From Mesotaenium endlicherianum (Eukaryota; Streptophyta; Zygnematophyceae; Zygnematales; Mesotaeniaceae), in contig WELA01011341.1 in assembly GCA_009602735.1 (NCBI GenBank), forward strand, positions 64,154 to 128,153: a stretch of 64,000 nt of DNA. Direction: 5' to 3'. Positions 42,500-55,899 of the stretch are shown here, piece by piece (position 1 is the first letter of the stretch; the number at the start of each line of letters is the position of its first letter). The notes beneath the pieces were generated by a model. It saw nothing but the letters and a program-made list of their open reading frames with translations, ran no database searches and was not told the origin of the DNA. The translations under genes were made by a program, and so were the position numbers.

Positions 42500-43209
42500 T
42501 GTAATGAATCAGTATATTGGTTGATAAAATATTCATTTAAATAATAATAGTTAAATATGTTCAGCCTGCTGAACTTTAGTTCATATTGAGTCTGCTGGAT
42601 ATAAAATAATCAGTGAAATGACTCAGCCGGGGGCAGCAGGCTGAAGTCAACTTAGGTCATCTTGCTGACACATTCTTTGACAGCCAGCTGACTTCCGTAC
42701 TTGGTAGCAGCGAACTGCCTACAAATGCATCTAAGTGTGGTATGCTAGATGAATGGCCAGATGACATGCTTAGGATGGATGGCAATTCGGGATGATGGGA
42801 GATGGGGGTGGATTTGGTTAACCGAGGTGCTACCAACGTGGTTAACTCCCGGGTAGGCGGTGCCATCGCACTGGCCGTTGAACAGTAAACTCATTCCATG
42901 TACATAGGCTAAGCCTTGCTCTCAAGTTTGGCATTCGGAAACGAGGCCAACTCTCTGGTACAGCTTACTGAGAGACATCTGAATCCAAGGCGAGAAGCCA
43001 TTGATATGCATTGTCTCCTAGCCTTGCTTATGTGTGAAATTACTGATTGCATAATTGATGCTAGTTTACTTCCATTTGACTTACAAGTATTGTCCACTGC
43101 TAGTGTGTTGTCTTTCGTTGTTTAATTAATCAACAGAAAATACCATAAAGATTACTTGCTGATATAAAGATCTTTATTATTCGCTTTCTTAATAAGTCGA
43201 TTCATTTTA
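42500..43209 (+). repeat. Element C 5' LTR
   Basis: Starts TGTAATGAATCAG, 710 bp, followed by the initiator-Met primer site at 43,211. Same LTR family as element B. Confidence 0.92.
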
Positions 43210-43282
43210 ATGGTATCGGAGCAGTTATCACAATCTTCTTTGTATTGTAAGGACAAGGTGTCAAACTAGCAACTCCCGAGAC

Positions 43283-44713
43283 ATGGAGAACCAGGATGAC
43301 GAGAATGTCAAAAACCAGGCGGAAAACCATGTAGCGGGAACCCGTACCTATTCAGAAGCAGTGGCAGATACTGCAGCTAGAGAGGCTGTAGATGAGGCAG
43401 CTGCTATTGCCGCAGTCGCAACACAGCAGGCTGAGGAGGATAGAGCCACAATTGAAGTTGAACAATTAGCAAAGGTTGCTGAAGATACAGAAAAGAGGGA
43501 AGGACAGCCAGCGGACGACCGCACTGTCGAAGAACTTATGGCATCAAGGGCCAATATTCTGAACCCACTTCCTGCCGTACAACTCAATGTGCCCCTAGGT
43601 CAAATTCGTGACCGGCTGAATGCGGCAGGAATTGCTGCCGCAGGAGCGAGAGGGACTGTTGAGGACACTACTCAGCCAGTTGATGCCGCTGCTACTGCTC
43701 TATTTTATAGACTCCCACCTCGGAATGTGGATCTGGGAGCATTGTTCGTGAAAATGCAATCGCAAATGGCGAGCATGTATCAGTCCCAATAGGAGGACAA
43801 AAGAATCATAATGTCTCTACTGCGAGACCGAGACCAACTGGGTTCTCAAACCACGGGTGGTGGTGGCAGAGGGCCCAATAAGCCCAAGCCAAAACCTTCC
43901 CAGGATTATGATCCTGAGGGCAACAAAAAGTATTACCTGATCAAGTTTCTCGCTGATGTTGAGCAGAGGCTGGAGAACTACCCAGGACAGTAAGATCACG
44001 AGAAGGTCAGGCACACTGGTGCTCTACTGAAAGGCAGCGCAGCAGACTGGTGGAAAGGAGAGCGTAAGGCTCAACAACTCGGTGACCCTACTTGGGTAGA
44101 GTTTGTCGAGAAACTGCATGAGACGTTTGATGTGATCAATCAGCAGGAAAAAGCTATCTATGCGATGATCTCCTTGACACTGAAGCAGACCACTTCAATT
44201 GCAAGGTCTGCTCAAAAGTTCCAGGAGAAGATGATGAAGCAGCCAGACTTGCCAGAGCGGTATAGGATAGCATACTTCAGGTATGGCTTGAAATCCAAAG
44301 TCTCTGGTCATTTTGCTGAAAAGAAGTATGAGAAACTGGCTGACTTGATACAGGATGCTGATGCCTGGGATCAGCAGCAGTTCAATCACAAGCGCCAGAG
44401 TAATGCTTTGGTGTCTAAGGTTGTCAAAAAGCCCCACGGTTTCTACAATGCAATTGAAGAAGACCAGGCTGAGGATGATCAGGGTGATGAATATGGGTAT
44501 GAGTACAATGCTATGCAGTCTAGAAGAAGAGGTGGTTTCTCTCGAGGCGGCTATGGAAGAGGTGGTGGTAGGACTAAGCCGAGACCAGCCTCAGCAAAAT
44601 CGATTTGCTTCCATTGTCAGCAGCCAGGTCACTTCAGAGTGCAGTGTCCACACAAGCACCTTCCAAAGGTCGAGAGAAAAGACCAGCTTTTAAAAGACAG
44701 CAACTGTCAGTAA
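43283..44713 (+). CDS. Element C gag
   Basis: Begins [19 protein letters not shown], close to B gag after its first residues. The capsid core and the basic [16 protein letters not shown] stretch are kept, as is the CCHC knuckle [14 protein letters not shown] (about 44,605). Confidence 0.82.
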
Positions 44714-44799
44714 TCCACTCTACTGACTGTGAGGATGCTAGAGATAGTGAGTCGTCACTAGCTGCCCTCGTAGCAGGTATTATGGGTCCTGCTGAACTG

Positions 44800-46940
44800 G
44801 ATTCACTATGCATGCCTGGCAACCAGATAAAGGAGACCATCAGCAATATAGATCTCCAAAGAGTGCACACTCTGGATGATCTTGTTCCACCTAACGTCCA
44901 ACATTTCTTTGCTAAGTCAGGAGAACAATGCGAAAGTCAGGAAAAGACAGTCCCCCCTATCCTACTGCATTGCATGATTGCAGGTAGGAAGGTGAGGGCA
45001 TTTGTTGACGGAGGGGCGTCACATACTTTCATCCATAAGGACTTAGTTAAGCGGCTAAGGCTGCCTACTGTCACCCAAGCGAATAGAAAAATATTCCTTG
45101 GAGATGCCTCAAGTATCCCGAGAGGAATTGTAACCAAGCCTATTGAGGTCCAGTTAGGTTTTGGCGTTGCAATTCTAATTGAAACGCTTACATTTGAGGT
45201 ACTCAACATTGGCTTTTATGATCCATTGCTAGGAAGGTCCTGGCTGAATAGACATGAAGCTGAAGTGTGTTGGAGCAGAGGTACAGTTAAAGTGAGAGGA
45301 GCCAATAATGGGCAGAGTAATTTGGCACCCACCATTGCTCTTGCTCTTGTCTTGTATGGATGGCAAATGAAGGAAAAGAAGAGGCTTCCAGGACGATACA
45401 AATTGCTAAATGCAATGGAGTTCATCGACAGCTGGAACCAGAAGGAAGACAGAATGTTCTGTCTGCTGCTAAGAGAGTTACCTCCTCAACCTGAAGAAGT
45501 GGTTGAGAAAAAGGTAAGCCCTCCGGAGCACCCTACTGCTGCAAAAATTGTTGCTCAGTACACTGATGTTTTCAATATGTCTCCAAGACTACCTCCTAAG
45601 AGGGAAGTGGATCACAGGATTGACTTATTACCTGGAAGTCAGCCACCCTGGCAACGCACTTATGGCCTGTCTTATGTGGAGAGCGAAGAGTTGAAAACAC
45701 AAATTGCAGAGCTTGAGGAGAATGGTTACATTTTCCCCGGTAAATCACCTTATGGCGCACCCATCCTCTTTGTTAAGAAAAAGAATGGGAGTATGCGGAT
45801 GTGTGTTCATTACAGAGCTCTTAATAGAATTACAGTAAAGAACAAGTATGCTTTATTTAGAATCGAGGACTTGCTTGATATCCTGTCTGGTGCTAAAGTG
45901 TTCAGTAAGATAGATCTCAAGAGTGGTTATCATCAAATCAGAATTGCTGAGGGAGATGAACACAAGACTGCCTTTTGACCACGTTATGGACACTATGAGT
46001 TCAATGTGATGCCATTCGGACTGAACAATGCTCCTGCAACCTTCATGGGTGCTATGAATGACATTTTCAGACCTTACCTGGATAAGTTTGTGCAAGTCTT
46101 CCTGGATGATAGTTTAATTTCTTTAAGGATGAAGCTCAGCATGCTGAACACTTACAGACAGTCATGGACACTCTGAGAAGGAACAAGTTGTATGCTAAAA
46201 TGAGCAAGTGTGATTTCTTCAAAGAAAGTATTGAATTTCTAGGCCATGTTGTCAGCAAAGAGGGCATCAGTGTGGATCCTAAGAAGGTCCAGATCGTAAG
46301 GGACTGGACTATACCACAATCCGTCTCCGAAATTAGATCCTTCCTTGGATTGGCTAACTACTATAGAAGATTTATTGAGAATTATTCTACAAAGGCTAGT
46401 ATACTGATTGACCTTATCAAGAAAGACATAGGGTATGTGTGGGGGGAAGAGGAGCAGGCTGCCTTCCAGACTCTTAAAGATGCTCTTTTATCTGCCCCAG
46501 TGCTAGCCGTGTATGACCCCAGCAAACCTGTGCAAGTGGTTAGTGATGCCTCTGAATTTGCCATGGGTGCTATTTTGTTGCAGCCTGCTGACAAAACCAC
46601 AAAGGATAGTAAGGTAAAGCAGGAGTGGCATCCTGTGTTGTATGAGTCTATGAAATTTAATCCAGCTAAGATTATTTACTCTGTGCATGATAAAGAGCTG
46701 CTAGCAATCATTCATGTGCTCAAACAGTGGAGAGCATACTTACATAGTAAAGCGTTTAAGGTGATTACAGATCATCTAGCTCTGACTCACTTTCGGAAGA
46801 AGTCCAAGCTGTCGAGGAGGGAGAATCGCTGGAGCCAGATGCTGGAGCAGTTTCAAGTCCAGATGGACTACAAACCAGAGAAGTTGAATCCTGCTCATGC
46901 ACTCTTTAGAAGACCTGACTTGCAAAAAAGGAACTTTAGT
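44800..46940 (+). CDS. Element C protease, reverse transcriptase and RNase H
   Basis: Protease [17 protein letters not shown] (about 45,000) with the distal [20 protein letters not shown] reads [38 protein letters not shown] and [18 protein letters not shown]. RNase H reads [16 protein letters not shown] and [19 protein letters not shown]. Collinear with B. The region between protease and RT is longer than in B, which looks internally shortened. Confidence 0.88.
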
Positions 46941-47039
46941 CAGCATGCTGTAGATAAAGTCCTGTGTGCACTCACTTCACTAAAGGTGAAAAAGTCCTTC
47001 CTATAACAACTTAGGAAAGCCTACCTTTCTGACCCAACA

Positions 47040-48480
47040 TTTGAGCCCAGCCCCACTGATGGTGTGTGTCCTGCTACTGCACTTGGGTATAGACTTAATG
47101 GTGGGGTCTGGGTAACTGAAACCACTTCAGGCAGGCTGAAGCTGGTCATTCCTAATAACTTGGAAATAAGGTCCCTTTTACTGAGTCAAGCACATGACAG
47201 TTTACTGGGTGGGCATTTGGGGCAGGCCAAAACTGTTGGCAAACTGGCAAAACATTATCATTGGGAGGGATTACCTCGGGAGGTCTTGAAATATATTAAG
47301 TCCTGTGACCAGTGCCAAAGGAATCAGTCTAGGCACACACCACCGGGGGGCCTCTTACAACCGCTGCCCATCCCAGCTGGCCGCTGGGAGACAATATCCA
47401 TGGACAGGGTGGTAACACTACCAAGAACTGCCAATGGGCATGATTCGATACTGGTAGTAGTGGATAAATTGATAAAAATGGTCATCTTCATCCCCACAAC
47501 TGTCAAAGCAACTGCACTCAAAACAGCGAGACAGTTCTACAACCATGTAGTATGCCAACATGGGCTACCCTCTAACATCATCTCAGACAGAGACTCAAAA
47601 TTTACCTCTCAGTTCTGGAGAGCTTTAATGGGGTTAATGGGAGTCAAGCAGCTGCTCAGCACAGCAAACCACCCTCAGACTGATGGGCAGACTGAAAGAA
47701 CTAACCAAGTTCTGCAAGAGGTACTGAGAGCCTATATTAACCAAAAACAAGATAATTGGGATGACCTGTTACCTCAAATCCAGTTTGCGGTCAACAGTGC
47801 GGTGCACGCGTCAACGGGCAAGACTCCTTTTGAACTCAGCCTGGGTAGAGTCCCTAAGTCTCCTTCAGATGCACTGGGGGAGTCTTTAACTCACCCTGAA
47901 GAGATTGGCAATCCGGTCTCCCTCCAGTTAACACAGGAGTTTGCTGAGACCCTGTCAGAAGTCCAACAGAACCTGCACAAAGCCCAGGCAAACCAACAAG
48001 AATACACTAATCAGCACCGTCGAGAACTGATATTTTCTAAGGGCGATTTGGTCAAACTGCATTCTCAGCACCTGTACCTACCCGGTGTGGTCAAGAAAAA
48101 GCTTGATCCTGTCTGGGTCGGTCCATATTCGGTGGTGCGCCGTGTCGGTCAGAATGCTTACAAACTGAACATGTCAGCAGAATATAAGGGTCACCCGGTC
48201 TTTAATGTCTCCTTCCTGGAACCATACATCAAAGGTGACACATTGTTCACCGGTCGGTAACCTGTCCAACCGGGACCGGTCCCCGCTGTCCGGGATGGTG
48301 ATCCTGAGGAATATGAGGTGGAGGAGATTTTAGACGCTCGCTTTGTCCGTCGATCATCTAATTATGTCATGAAGTACCTGGTCAGATGGAAGGGTTACGA
48401 CGCCTCTGGGGACACTTGGGGATTTAAAGACCAGCTGACCAACGCCAAAGGGGCGTTGAAACGGTTCCACCTTCGGGCGG
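47040..48480 (+). CDS. Element C integrase with chromodomain
   Basis: CDQCQRNQSRHT zinc domain, IISDRDSKFTSQFW and HPQTDGQTERTNQVLQE of the DDE core, GPY/F module VWVGPYSVVRRVGQNAY, and chromodomain RRSSNYVMKYLVRWKGYDAS (about 48,340-48,420). Closely similar to B. Confidence 0.88.
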
Positions 48481-48846
48481 CTGGCACCCCTCCCTATCTG
48501 TCATTTCAGTGGCCATGGACAGGTGACAAGAGAACCTGTCTCCGTATAAGTCGGAGGGGAATGTGACAGTTAGTGACAGGTAGTGACAGTTGTGACAGGC
48601 AGCCCACCTTTAAAATTAAGTTGGAGGAAGTGTGTTCCGTTTCGGGATCAGCCAGGCAAATTTAATAACCATTCTACACACTCAACCTGCGCCCATACTC
48701 ACTTTTTCTCTTTAACTCACTTCTCTCTTATACTCACTCACACACTCACACAAGGTACTACACACTAGGAACTCTCCCTATCACGTTCTTCTTAACCACG
48801 GGCACTCAGTAGCGGCAGAGTATCATGATGTTTATGATTGAGCAGG

Positions 48847-50505
48847 ATGACCAAGAAGTCGGAACTTGAGAGGAAGAGAAGAGCGGAAGAGGCACATGCA
48901 GAATACTTGCAATTCCGTGGCGACATCGAATCATCCTTCATCTCCGCTCGGGAGTCACAACGACTCCAACAACAGCGGGAGGCACTGAAGAAGAAGGAGG
49001 AGGAGGAGCAAGCCAGGCTGAGGCAGGAAGAACTAGACAAAAAAGCTGCAGAGGAGGCCAAGAAGGCGGACGAGGAGAGGCAAGCCGAGGAGAGGCGGAA
49101 GCAGCAGGCTGAAGAAGAAGAACAGAGGAGAATCAGCAACTACTGCTACATAGTATTGGGCAAGAGCTTTGATCTATTGGAGGAGGCCTTCAAGTATGCT
49201 CAGAGAAGACGCAGTGAGGCACAGCAGGACATCCTGCAGAGGGAAGGGGAGACATCCAAACACTTTGACAAGTATATCGAGGTCAGCACAAGGCTACTCC
49301 TCTACCACAATCATGCCAGGATGGTAGGGTATACAGTCAGAGAGGCCAAGGAAATGGCCCAAGTGAATGAGACAGGAGCCGTATCGATCCCAGGTATCTG
49401 GGGAAAGGATAGAGCCATCAGGATGATCCCCATGGACGCGGACAGCTTTAAGGACTCTACACCCCATAACTGGTTCAAGGCCATGTATAATGAGGTGGAG
49501 AGGAGAAGCTGGGAGTTCTTGGCCAGGGAAACGAGTCAGCTGGACTTCGCAGGTCACTGGTACCCGTGCACTCTGAAAAGGACAGACCTTGCCTTTTTCC
49601 AAAAGTCCACCGATTGGCGGTGGATGACCATCAACATGAGGGACCAGCAGAATGACAAGGCGAAGGATGAGGATTTCTTAGCAGACCTACAGGGGAACAT
49701 ACTGTTGCCTCCTCACATTGCAACTTGGGACCCAAGACTGGATGGAGTAAGAGACTGCATGAGCCAAGAAATGCAGGAGGACAGGAGCAGGGCCCGAGAG
49801 TCATTCTCTAAAGGGAAGCATGCTTATGCCAAATGGGCAAGCAAGGAGGGAGAAAAGGACCTATATGCGGTCCGGACTCAACAGCCTCCACCAGCACCCA
49901 AAAGAGGAAGGTCAGTGGGGTATTCTTTTTCTCGGGAAGAGCTAGAGCAGCTGACAGAGGAGATCCCAGCGATCTCAGAGGAACCAGGGGAAGGAGAGGA
50001 GGAGGGGTCAGAGGAAGAAGAAGAGGAAGGCCAGGAGGAGGACATTAGCCCCGCTGTGATCCTGACACCTGCCACATCCCTTGTAAGGGAGAAGACTGGG
50101 ATGGCTTTGGAACAGCTCGTTGAAGAGGAGGACATCACTTGGCTAGGAATTGCCAGAGGACAGAGCCCATCTGCAGGCACGGAGACTTAGTCAGACAGGG
50201 CAGACAGGAGGGCTGCTAGAGAGATAGCCAAAGACCTGCCAGCATCTCCCTTGCAAAGAGGGCATGTGCCCTTGGCTCATGTCATGCAACATCCTTCTGG
50301 GATGCCGGTATATGTACCTGTCAGTTGAGGGCTGCCCAAGAGAAGGCAGCCTCCGTTCAAGTTCAGACTGTGCAAGAGGTAACAGCCCAGTTACTGCGTT
50401 CTCCGCGGGGCCCCTACGCAGATCCCCCAGGCTTCAAGAAACCCCAAGACAGCAGGAGGTCTAGCTCCCCTGAGCACAGGGCCCCAGGGACGTCTCCATC
50501 CTAAT
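48847..50505 (+). CDS. Element C copy of the extra 3' ORF
   Basis: Starts at ATG 48847 (MTKKSELERKRRAEEAHAEY), directly after GAGCAG|G, the same acceptor context as in B. N-terminal coiled coil (QAEERRKQQAEEEEQRR), middle domain with YNEVERRSWEFLARETSQ, HWYPCTLKR, DWRWMT and LPPHIATWDPRLDGV, then an acidic stretch. The B-type tail motif HVPLANVFQHPTGMPVYV has a counterpart near 50,268-50,325 (HVPLAHVMQHPSGMPVYV). Shares the layout but only moderate identity with B, so the protein was kept over considerable divergence. Confidence 0.78.
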
Positions 50506-50589
50506 GGCAGTAGGCTCGAGACGGAAGGGACAGCACGCTGTTACTATTGTTAGTGTTGTCAAGACGACAACATGTTAAGTTGGAGGGAT

Positions 50590-51306
50590 TGTAATGAATC
50601 AGTATATTGGTTGATATAACATTCATTTAAATATAATAGTTAAATAAGTTCAGCCTGCTAGACTTTAGTTCATATTGAGTCTGCTGAATATTAAAAAATA
50701 ATCAGTTAAATGACTCAGCTGGGGGCAGCAGGCTGAAGTCAACTTAGGTCAGCTTGCTGACACATTTTTTGACAGCCAGCTGACTTCCGTACTCGGTAGC
50801 AGCGAACTGCCTAGATATGCATCTAAGTGTGGTATGCTAGATGAATGGCCAGATGACATCCTTATGATGGATGGCGATTCGAGATGATGGGAGATGGCGG
50901 TGGATTTGGTTAACCGAGGTCCTACCAACGTGGTTAACTCCCGGGTAGGCGGTGCCATCGCACTGGCCGTTGAACAGTAAACTCATTCCATGTACATATG
51001 CTAGGTATTGCTCCCGAGTTCGGCATTCGGAAACGAGGCCAACTGTCTTGTACAGCTTAGAGAGAGATCTGAATCCAAGGCGAGAAGCGATTGATACGCA
51101 GTGTCTTCCAACCTTGCTTATGTAGGAGTTTGCTGATTGCATTATTGATGCTAGTTTACCTGCATTTGACTTACGAGTATTATTCACTGCTAGTGTGTTG
51201 TCTTTCGCTGTTTAATCAATCAACAGAAAATTCCATAAAGATTACTTGCTAAAATAAAGATCTTCATCAATTATTAATCGCCTTTTTAGTAAGTCAATTC
51301 ATTTCA
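50590..51306 (+). repeat. Element C 3' LTR
   Basis: Starts TGTAATGAATCAG after the polypurine tract AAGTTGGAGGGAT and ends CATTTCA, 717 bp. Confidence 0.92.
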
Positions 51307-51309
51307 ATG

Positions 51310-52345
51310 GCGCCCGCCTCGCTGTCTTGCTGCAGGCGAAGGGCCGTCGCGAGCGCGTTCGTTCTCGACGTCGCCCTTCTTATGCAGACAAACAATCTGC
51401 AGGTGGCTGGCCTTGCCACAGTAGGTACGGTTGCCGGGCATGCCATTTTGCGCAAGCGTGCAGTTCTAGCGTGAGTGGCCGGCCTTCTTGCAACACCAAT
51501 AGGGGCCGCTTGTTGTGGCGGCCATAGAGGCCGCGTGTAGCTCCGCGTTGCGGCGTCTGCTTGGGCAGCTGGAGCGCTGAGGCTGCTGTTGCTGGGGTTG
51601 GCGAGTAGGAGCTGGGCGCATCGTGCACGATGGCAGCACAAAAGCAACCTGGTGTATGCTAGTAGAGGCGAGGCCCACACGATCGCTGATGTTGCAACTT
51701 GCAACGGCCAGGCTCTGCTTCTCGATTGAGAGGTATGCGTCCTCCAGCGAGTGCACTAAAACGTGGCGGTCGATGAGGGGGACGATGGCCCTCTCCCTCA
51801 GACGCGGCTCAACGGCGTTCAAAAAGATCTCCGCTGCCTCCCGATCGGTGAACCGTGACAACGTCGACGTCTAGGCGTAGGTGCACCAAGCGGCGGTACA
51901 TCATGCGGATCGTCTCGTTCTTGCGTCGGAAGAAGTGGTGCAGCTCGTACACCTTCTCTTCGGTCGCGTCCTGGAACTTCTTTCGAAGGACGTCCCAGAA
52001 GGCATTGACCGGGTCTGCTATGGGGGTGATCAGTGGGGGATTCCCCACCGACTCTGTGCGTGCGTAGATCTCATCACCCTTCTCACGAAAGGTGTTGCGG
52101 GCCTCGTAGAGGAGGTAGCGCATAAGCGTGCCAAATACGTCACGCTTAGTGAGTGTGGGCGTCTTAAGCTTTGCGGCTACAAAGTCACCCTCAAACTCTG
52201 AGATCGTGTCGTCCAGATCACAGGTTCCTGGCCTACCGCTGAAGCAAAAGAGGGAGGACCTGTCAGCCTTGACCTCTTGGTCACCTGCCATGGGATGCCA
52301 GGTTTCGTGGTGAGCCCACTGGGAAGTTGGCTCTGGGACAATCAC
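51310..52345 (-). CDS. Element D gag
   Basis: Minus strand. The capsid-like part reads ADPVNAFWDVLRKKFQDA, then VYELHHFFRRKNETIRMMYR, matching the element A stretch VRQKNETVMEVK in type and place. It continues with FLNAVEPRLRERAIVPLID and a Cys/His segment YWCCKKAGHSR (about 51,500), a likely zinc knuckle. Element C lies immediately downstream. Confidence 0.7.
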
Positions 52346-53385
52346 AAGAGGTAAGAGTGCTGGTTGTTCCTCTTCAGAGGGGAGGGTTTAGTGACAGTAC
52401 TGAGATCAAAGTCTGAGTCTTCTCTACTGACCCCTTCGTAGTAAGGCTAATAAGTTAGCCCACTACGGGTAGGCATGCGCTAAAGATTCTAATTGCTTTG
52501 CAAGCAAAGAGAGATATTTTTAGAAGTAAGGAGTGTGTACTCTCCAGAGTGAGCACCTCAAGATTGTAATCTGGTAGGAACACAATTAATGAAATCTGGC
52601 CCAAAAGATCACGGGAAGCATATCATGATCTTCAAGAGTAGTCCTATGGCAGAGGGGTAAGCTGTGACTTTGCTCACCACTTGTTCTTCACGTGATTGGA
52701 AGCCAGGAGGGCTTGCTCTTCACAAGAGAGATCCTAAGTGGTCCTGAAAACACAAGAGGTAAAAGTGTAAGCTTCACTGATAGCTCTGTGACTTACAAGT
52801 GTAAAAAGATGTCTCTCTACGGACATCTCTAGCACTTATACTCCTGGACACTTGGCGTGGTATGTGGCGGGTCCAATGCATCTAGTCACTCTAGGAGGCT
52901 CTCCTATGTCCACTAATGTGTGCAAGGCATGTACTAGCTCTCCATAGGCTAGGCATAACTCAAACCAAACAAGCAAGGTGCCTGGTGTCCCTCATTGATA
53001 GAGCTTACCTTGGGTGATTCTACCTAGATAGCGCCTCAAAAGTAAATCTGGAACTTGAGGAAGCTTCCTCTAGGAGTAGACGATGCAGTCACCAAGTTAC
53101 AGCCTCAATGATGCACTTATATTATGTGGGCACATTGAGTCACAAATCCGCTTTTGGTGTGATTTCGCTAGAGGCTGAAAAGGAGCGCGGACTATATTGC
53201 GCCTATCGCGCTCAATACTTGACCAAACGACGCGAAACTGGTGCCATTTGGGAGATGCTTCAACGCGCCACACTTTAATGACTTGGAATTCTAGAAAAGG
53301 TCAATATTTGAATGCGTAAAGTCAATGCAAAGTTGGTCTTCCTAGATTGATGTTTTGCACATGTGTAGCTTGGTTTTGGACGTCA
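52346..53385. other. Presumed element D leader and LTR, borders unresolved
   Basis: About 1 kb between D gag and the Copia RT end, without genes. Short recurring CACAAGAGGTAA motifs occur near 52,338 and 52,748. No primer site or TG-CA border pair could be fixed. The Copia coding sequence stops making sense near 53,385, so the right border is probably there. Confidence 0.4.
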
Positions 53386-55740
53386 ACCTTAACTCAATAA
53401 ATCATGACACTCTTCTTTTAGGAAACCATTTAGGAAGGCTGTCTGAACATCCATCTGGTGAAGCTCTAAGTCTTTAATAGCCATGAGCAAGCGAAGGGAG
53501 GGATGCTTGAAAACTGGTGCAAAGATTTGCTCATAGTCAATACTCTGCTGCTGGTTGAATTTTCTAGCTACCAGACGAGCTTTGAGTTTGACTGGATTTC
53601 CTGTTGCATCTCTTTTAATCTTGAAGATCCACTTACAGTCAATGGGGAGACGCCCTGGAGGTAATGGAACCAGTTTCCAGGTCTGATTTTCCTACAAGGC
53701 TGCAATCTCTGCATCTGTTGCCTTCTTCCAATTTGCTCCATAAGCGAGCTCTTCAATGCTTTCTTCAGAGTTGTAGGGTCTCCTTTTGTATGCTCTGCAG
53801 CCATGTAGCAGCAATAGTCTGCAAGTCTCGTGGATGACTATCTGACCTTGGATGGTCTGCCTTCTTCTGCTTGCTCTAATGAAGGACCGTGCTGAGGATG
53901 AGTGGAAACACGTGGAGGCTGCTCTTCTCCTGCTGGAGGAGGAGCTAGTTGCTCTGCTGGTGGCCCAGGGTACCCTGAGGACCCTATTGGCAAGAGAGCC
54001 ATGTCTGGCTCTGGTGCTAAACTCTGAGGCATGGCAACTAAAAAAGGCAAGTGAGACTGCTCATCAATGAAGGTGACATCTCTACAGTGCAGAACGTCCT
54101 TGCTGCGAGGATTGTACAACTTGTATCCTTTCTGATTTTCACTGTATCCAACAAAGATGCATGGGTAGCTGACAGGTGCTAACTTGCTAGAGCGGAGCTT
54201 CTTGAGAATAAGAGCATAGCGCTTGCTACAAAATAATTTACCAACTGCTCAAGCCAAGACTCAAACACTCAACGATGCTTAGTAGTTTACCTGGCCATTC
54301 GCCAAAGCGATAGCCATAATGGCTGCCATCTCCATAACCCAAGACAGATTCCACTTGAAGCTCAAAAACTTTAGAATCTTGCTGACCTGCAAGGTTCAAG
54401 TGAAATATATTACAGGCACATTCAGTACAAGGATCACATACTAAACAGAGCCTGCAGGATATTTCGCAACGCTTCTAGCAATTTTCTTGGTCGATCAGCT
54501 ATTTCTACTCTCAAGTTGAAAAGAAAACATTTCATGATACACCCTACCTGCAATAAGGTGAGTGATGGTGGACCTTCTCCCTGTCTAGGCTTCATAGGAG
54601 GTCTTGCCTTTGACTGCCAGGTATGGCTGTCTGTTCTTTAGGTATGTAGCTGTTGACATGGCCTCCGCCCAGAAGTGCTTAGGGAGCTGCTTGTGGAGAA
54701 AAAGGGCTCTGGTCATCTCCAGCACAGTCCTATTCTTCCTTTCCACCTTGCCGTTTTGCTCTAGAGTGTATGTCATGGACCACTCTTTGTGGATACTTCC
54801 TTTTGCACTCAACTGCTAGAAAGCATGGAATTTATTATATTCACTGCCATTGTCACTACGTAGGCGCTTGATCTTTTTGGACAACTGATTTCTACGAGAG
54901 CTTTGTACTGCTAAAATTTCTGATAGACCTCACTCTTTTTCTGCATGAAGTATGTGAAGGTGTAATCTGTGGCATCATCAATGAAGGTTACAAAATAGAG
55001 GGTTTTTGCTAAAGAGGGAGTGGAGATGGGTCCACAAATGTCAATATGGATCAACTCTAGAGAGGCAGAGGCTCTAGTGGAGACATGACTGGAGGGAAAG
55101 GGAGCTCTAATCTGTCTAGCTTGCACACAGACTTCACAGGAGTCTGAGGACATTACAGGTAAACTATGAGCTTCCTCTACTATTTCCTCTCTGATCAGGG
55201 TAGAGAAGTGTGCTTGAGAAATGTTACCCAGTCTAAAGTGCCAGGTGTCTGCTGAGACATTATGAGCTTGATGGCTATCTGTTGAGATGCTGGCTACCAT
55301 TGCCTGGCCTGTGGTGTTGCTCTGGGGGTAGGACTGGTCTGCTACTTTGAGCTTGAATAAATCTCCTGCTGGTATTCTTTCTCCTATGAGCTTCATCTGA
55401 GGGTTGAGGATAGAGATGGAATCTGAGAAGAATTGAACAGATTAACCATGCTTGTTTCCTTGCTTAACACTAAAGTTATTTTTAGCTAGCTTGAGAACAC
55501 ATAGAACCTCTTGATGCTTAGACTTTATGGACCTGCCATCTGCAACTAGAGTGAGCTGAATGCTACCAACTCCTATGGCCTTGAGGACAGAATTATCTCC
55601 TATGTAAATGTCCACAAGTTCTTGAAATAGCTCAAAGTTACTAAGCCAATCCTTGTGCCTGGACATGTGACAGGAAGCGCCAAAATCAATGAGCCAGGCC
55701 CTGTCATCTGAGACTGTAGCAGAGAGCATAGCCAGCTAGA
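53385..55740 (-). CDS. Element F protease, integrase and partial RT
   Basis: Protease [19 protein letters not shown] (about 55,690). Integrase: [20 protein letters not shown] (about 55,055) and [19 protein letters not shown] with [10 protein letters not shown] (about 54,770-54,660). RT begins near 53,700 with a [17 protein letters not shown]-like segment and reaches the [12 protein letters not shown] motif, then stops. Confidence 0.78.
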
Positions 55741-55899
55741 GCAACCAGGAGTTCTTCTTGGCTGTCCTCAGTTTTGAAGCCATCATCTTCTTCAGCAAAA
55801 TTGACCTGATAAGTTCGCTTCATTTTGCCTTTCTCAAAATTTATGGATCCTTGTCTGCTATGGGAGGGTTCCCTTCTGCTGGACTGAGATTCTCCTCCT

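Larger units (their letters stand above)
42500..51306 (+). mobile_element. Element C: Ty3/gypsy chromovirus inserted in element D
   Basis: Same family as B: 5' LTR 42,500-43,209, primer site TGGTATCGGAGC at 43,211, gag, protease, RT, RNase H, integrase, chromodomain, extra ORF, polypurine tract ending 50,589, 3' LTR 50,590-51,306. It lies in the opposite orientation inside element D, separating D gag from D protease. The flanking 5-mers GTTGC and ATGGC agree at 3 of 5, so a target duplication is not clear. The copy is broken in several places (about eight). Confidence 0.92.
34869..53385 (-). mobile_element. Element D: Ty3/gypsy with DNMT, split by element C
   Basis: Minus-strand order from high to low coordinates: gag (52,345-51,310), [element C inserted], low-complexity region (42,499-40,260), protease (40,150-39,560), linker (39,490-38,380), DNMT (about 37,710-36,749), RT (36,240-35,300), RNase H (35,339-34,869). 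Integrase and 3' LTR are missing; the element stops against an LTR of the E family. The 5' LTR presumably lies in 52,350-53,385, but its borders are not resolved. Much more GC- and CpG-rich than its neighbours. Broken in many places (more than ten), so old or fast decaying. Confidence 0.8.

Noticed and set aside
40417-42544. Several plus-strand Ala/Gly/Arg-rich ORFs in the middle of element D
   Set aside because: GC-rich low-complexity DNA keeps all frames open. The D domains on the minus strand explain the region.
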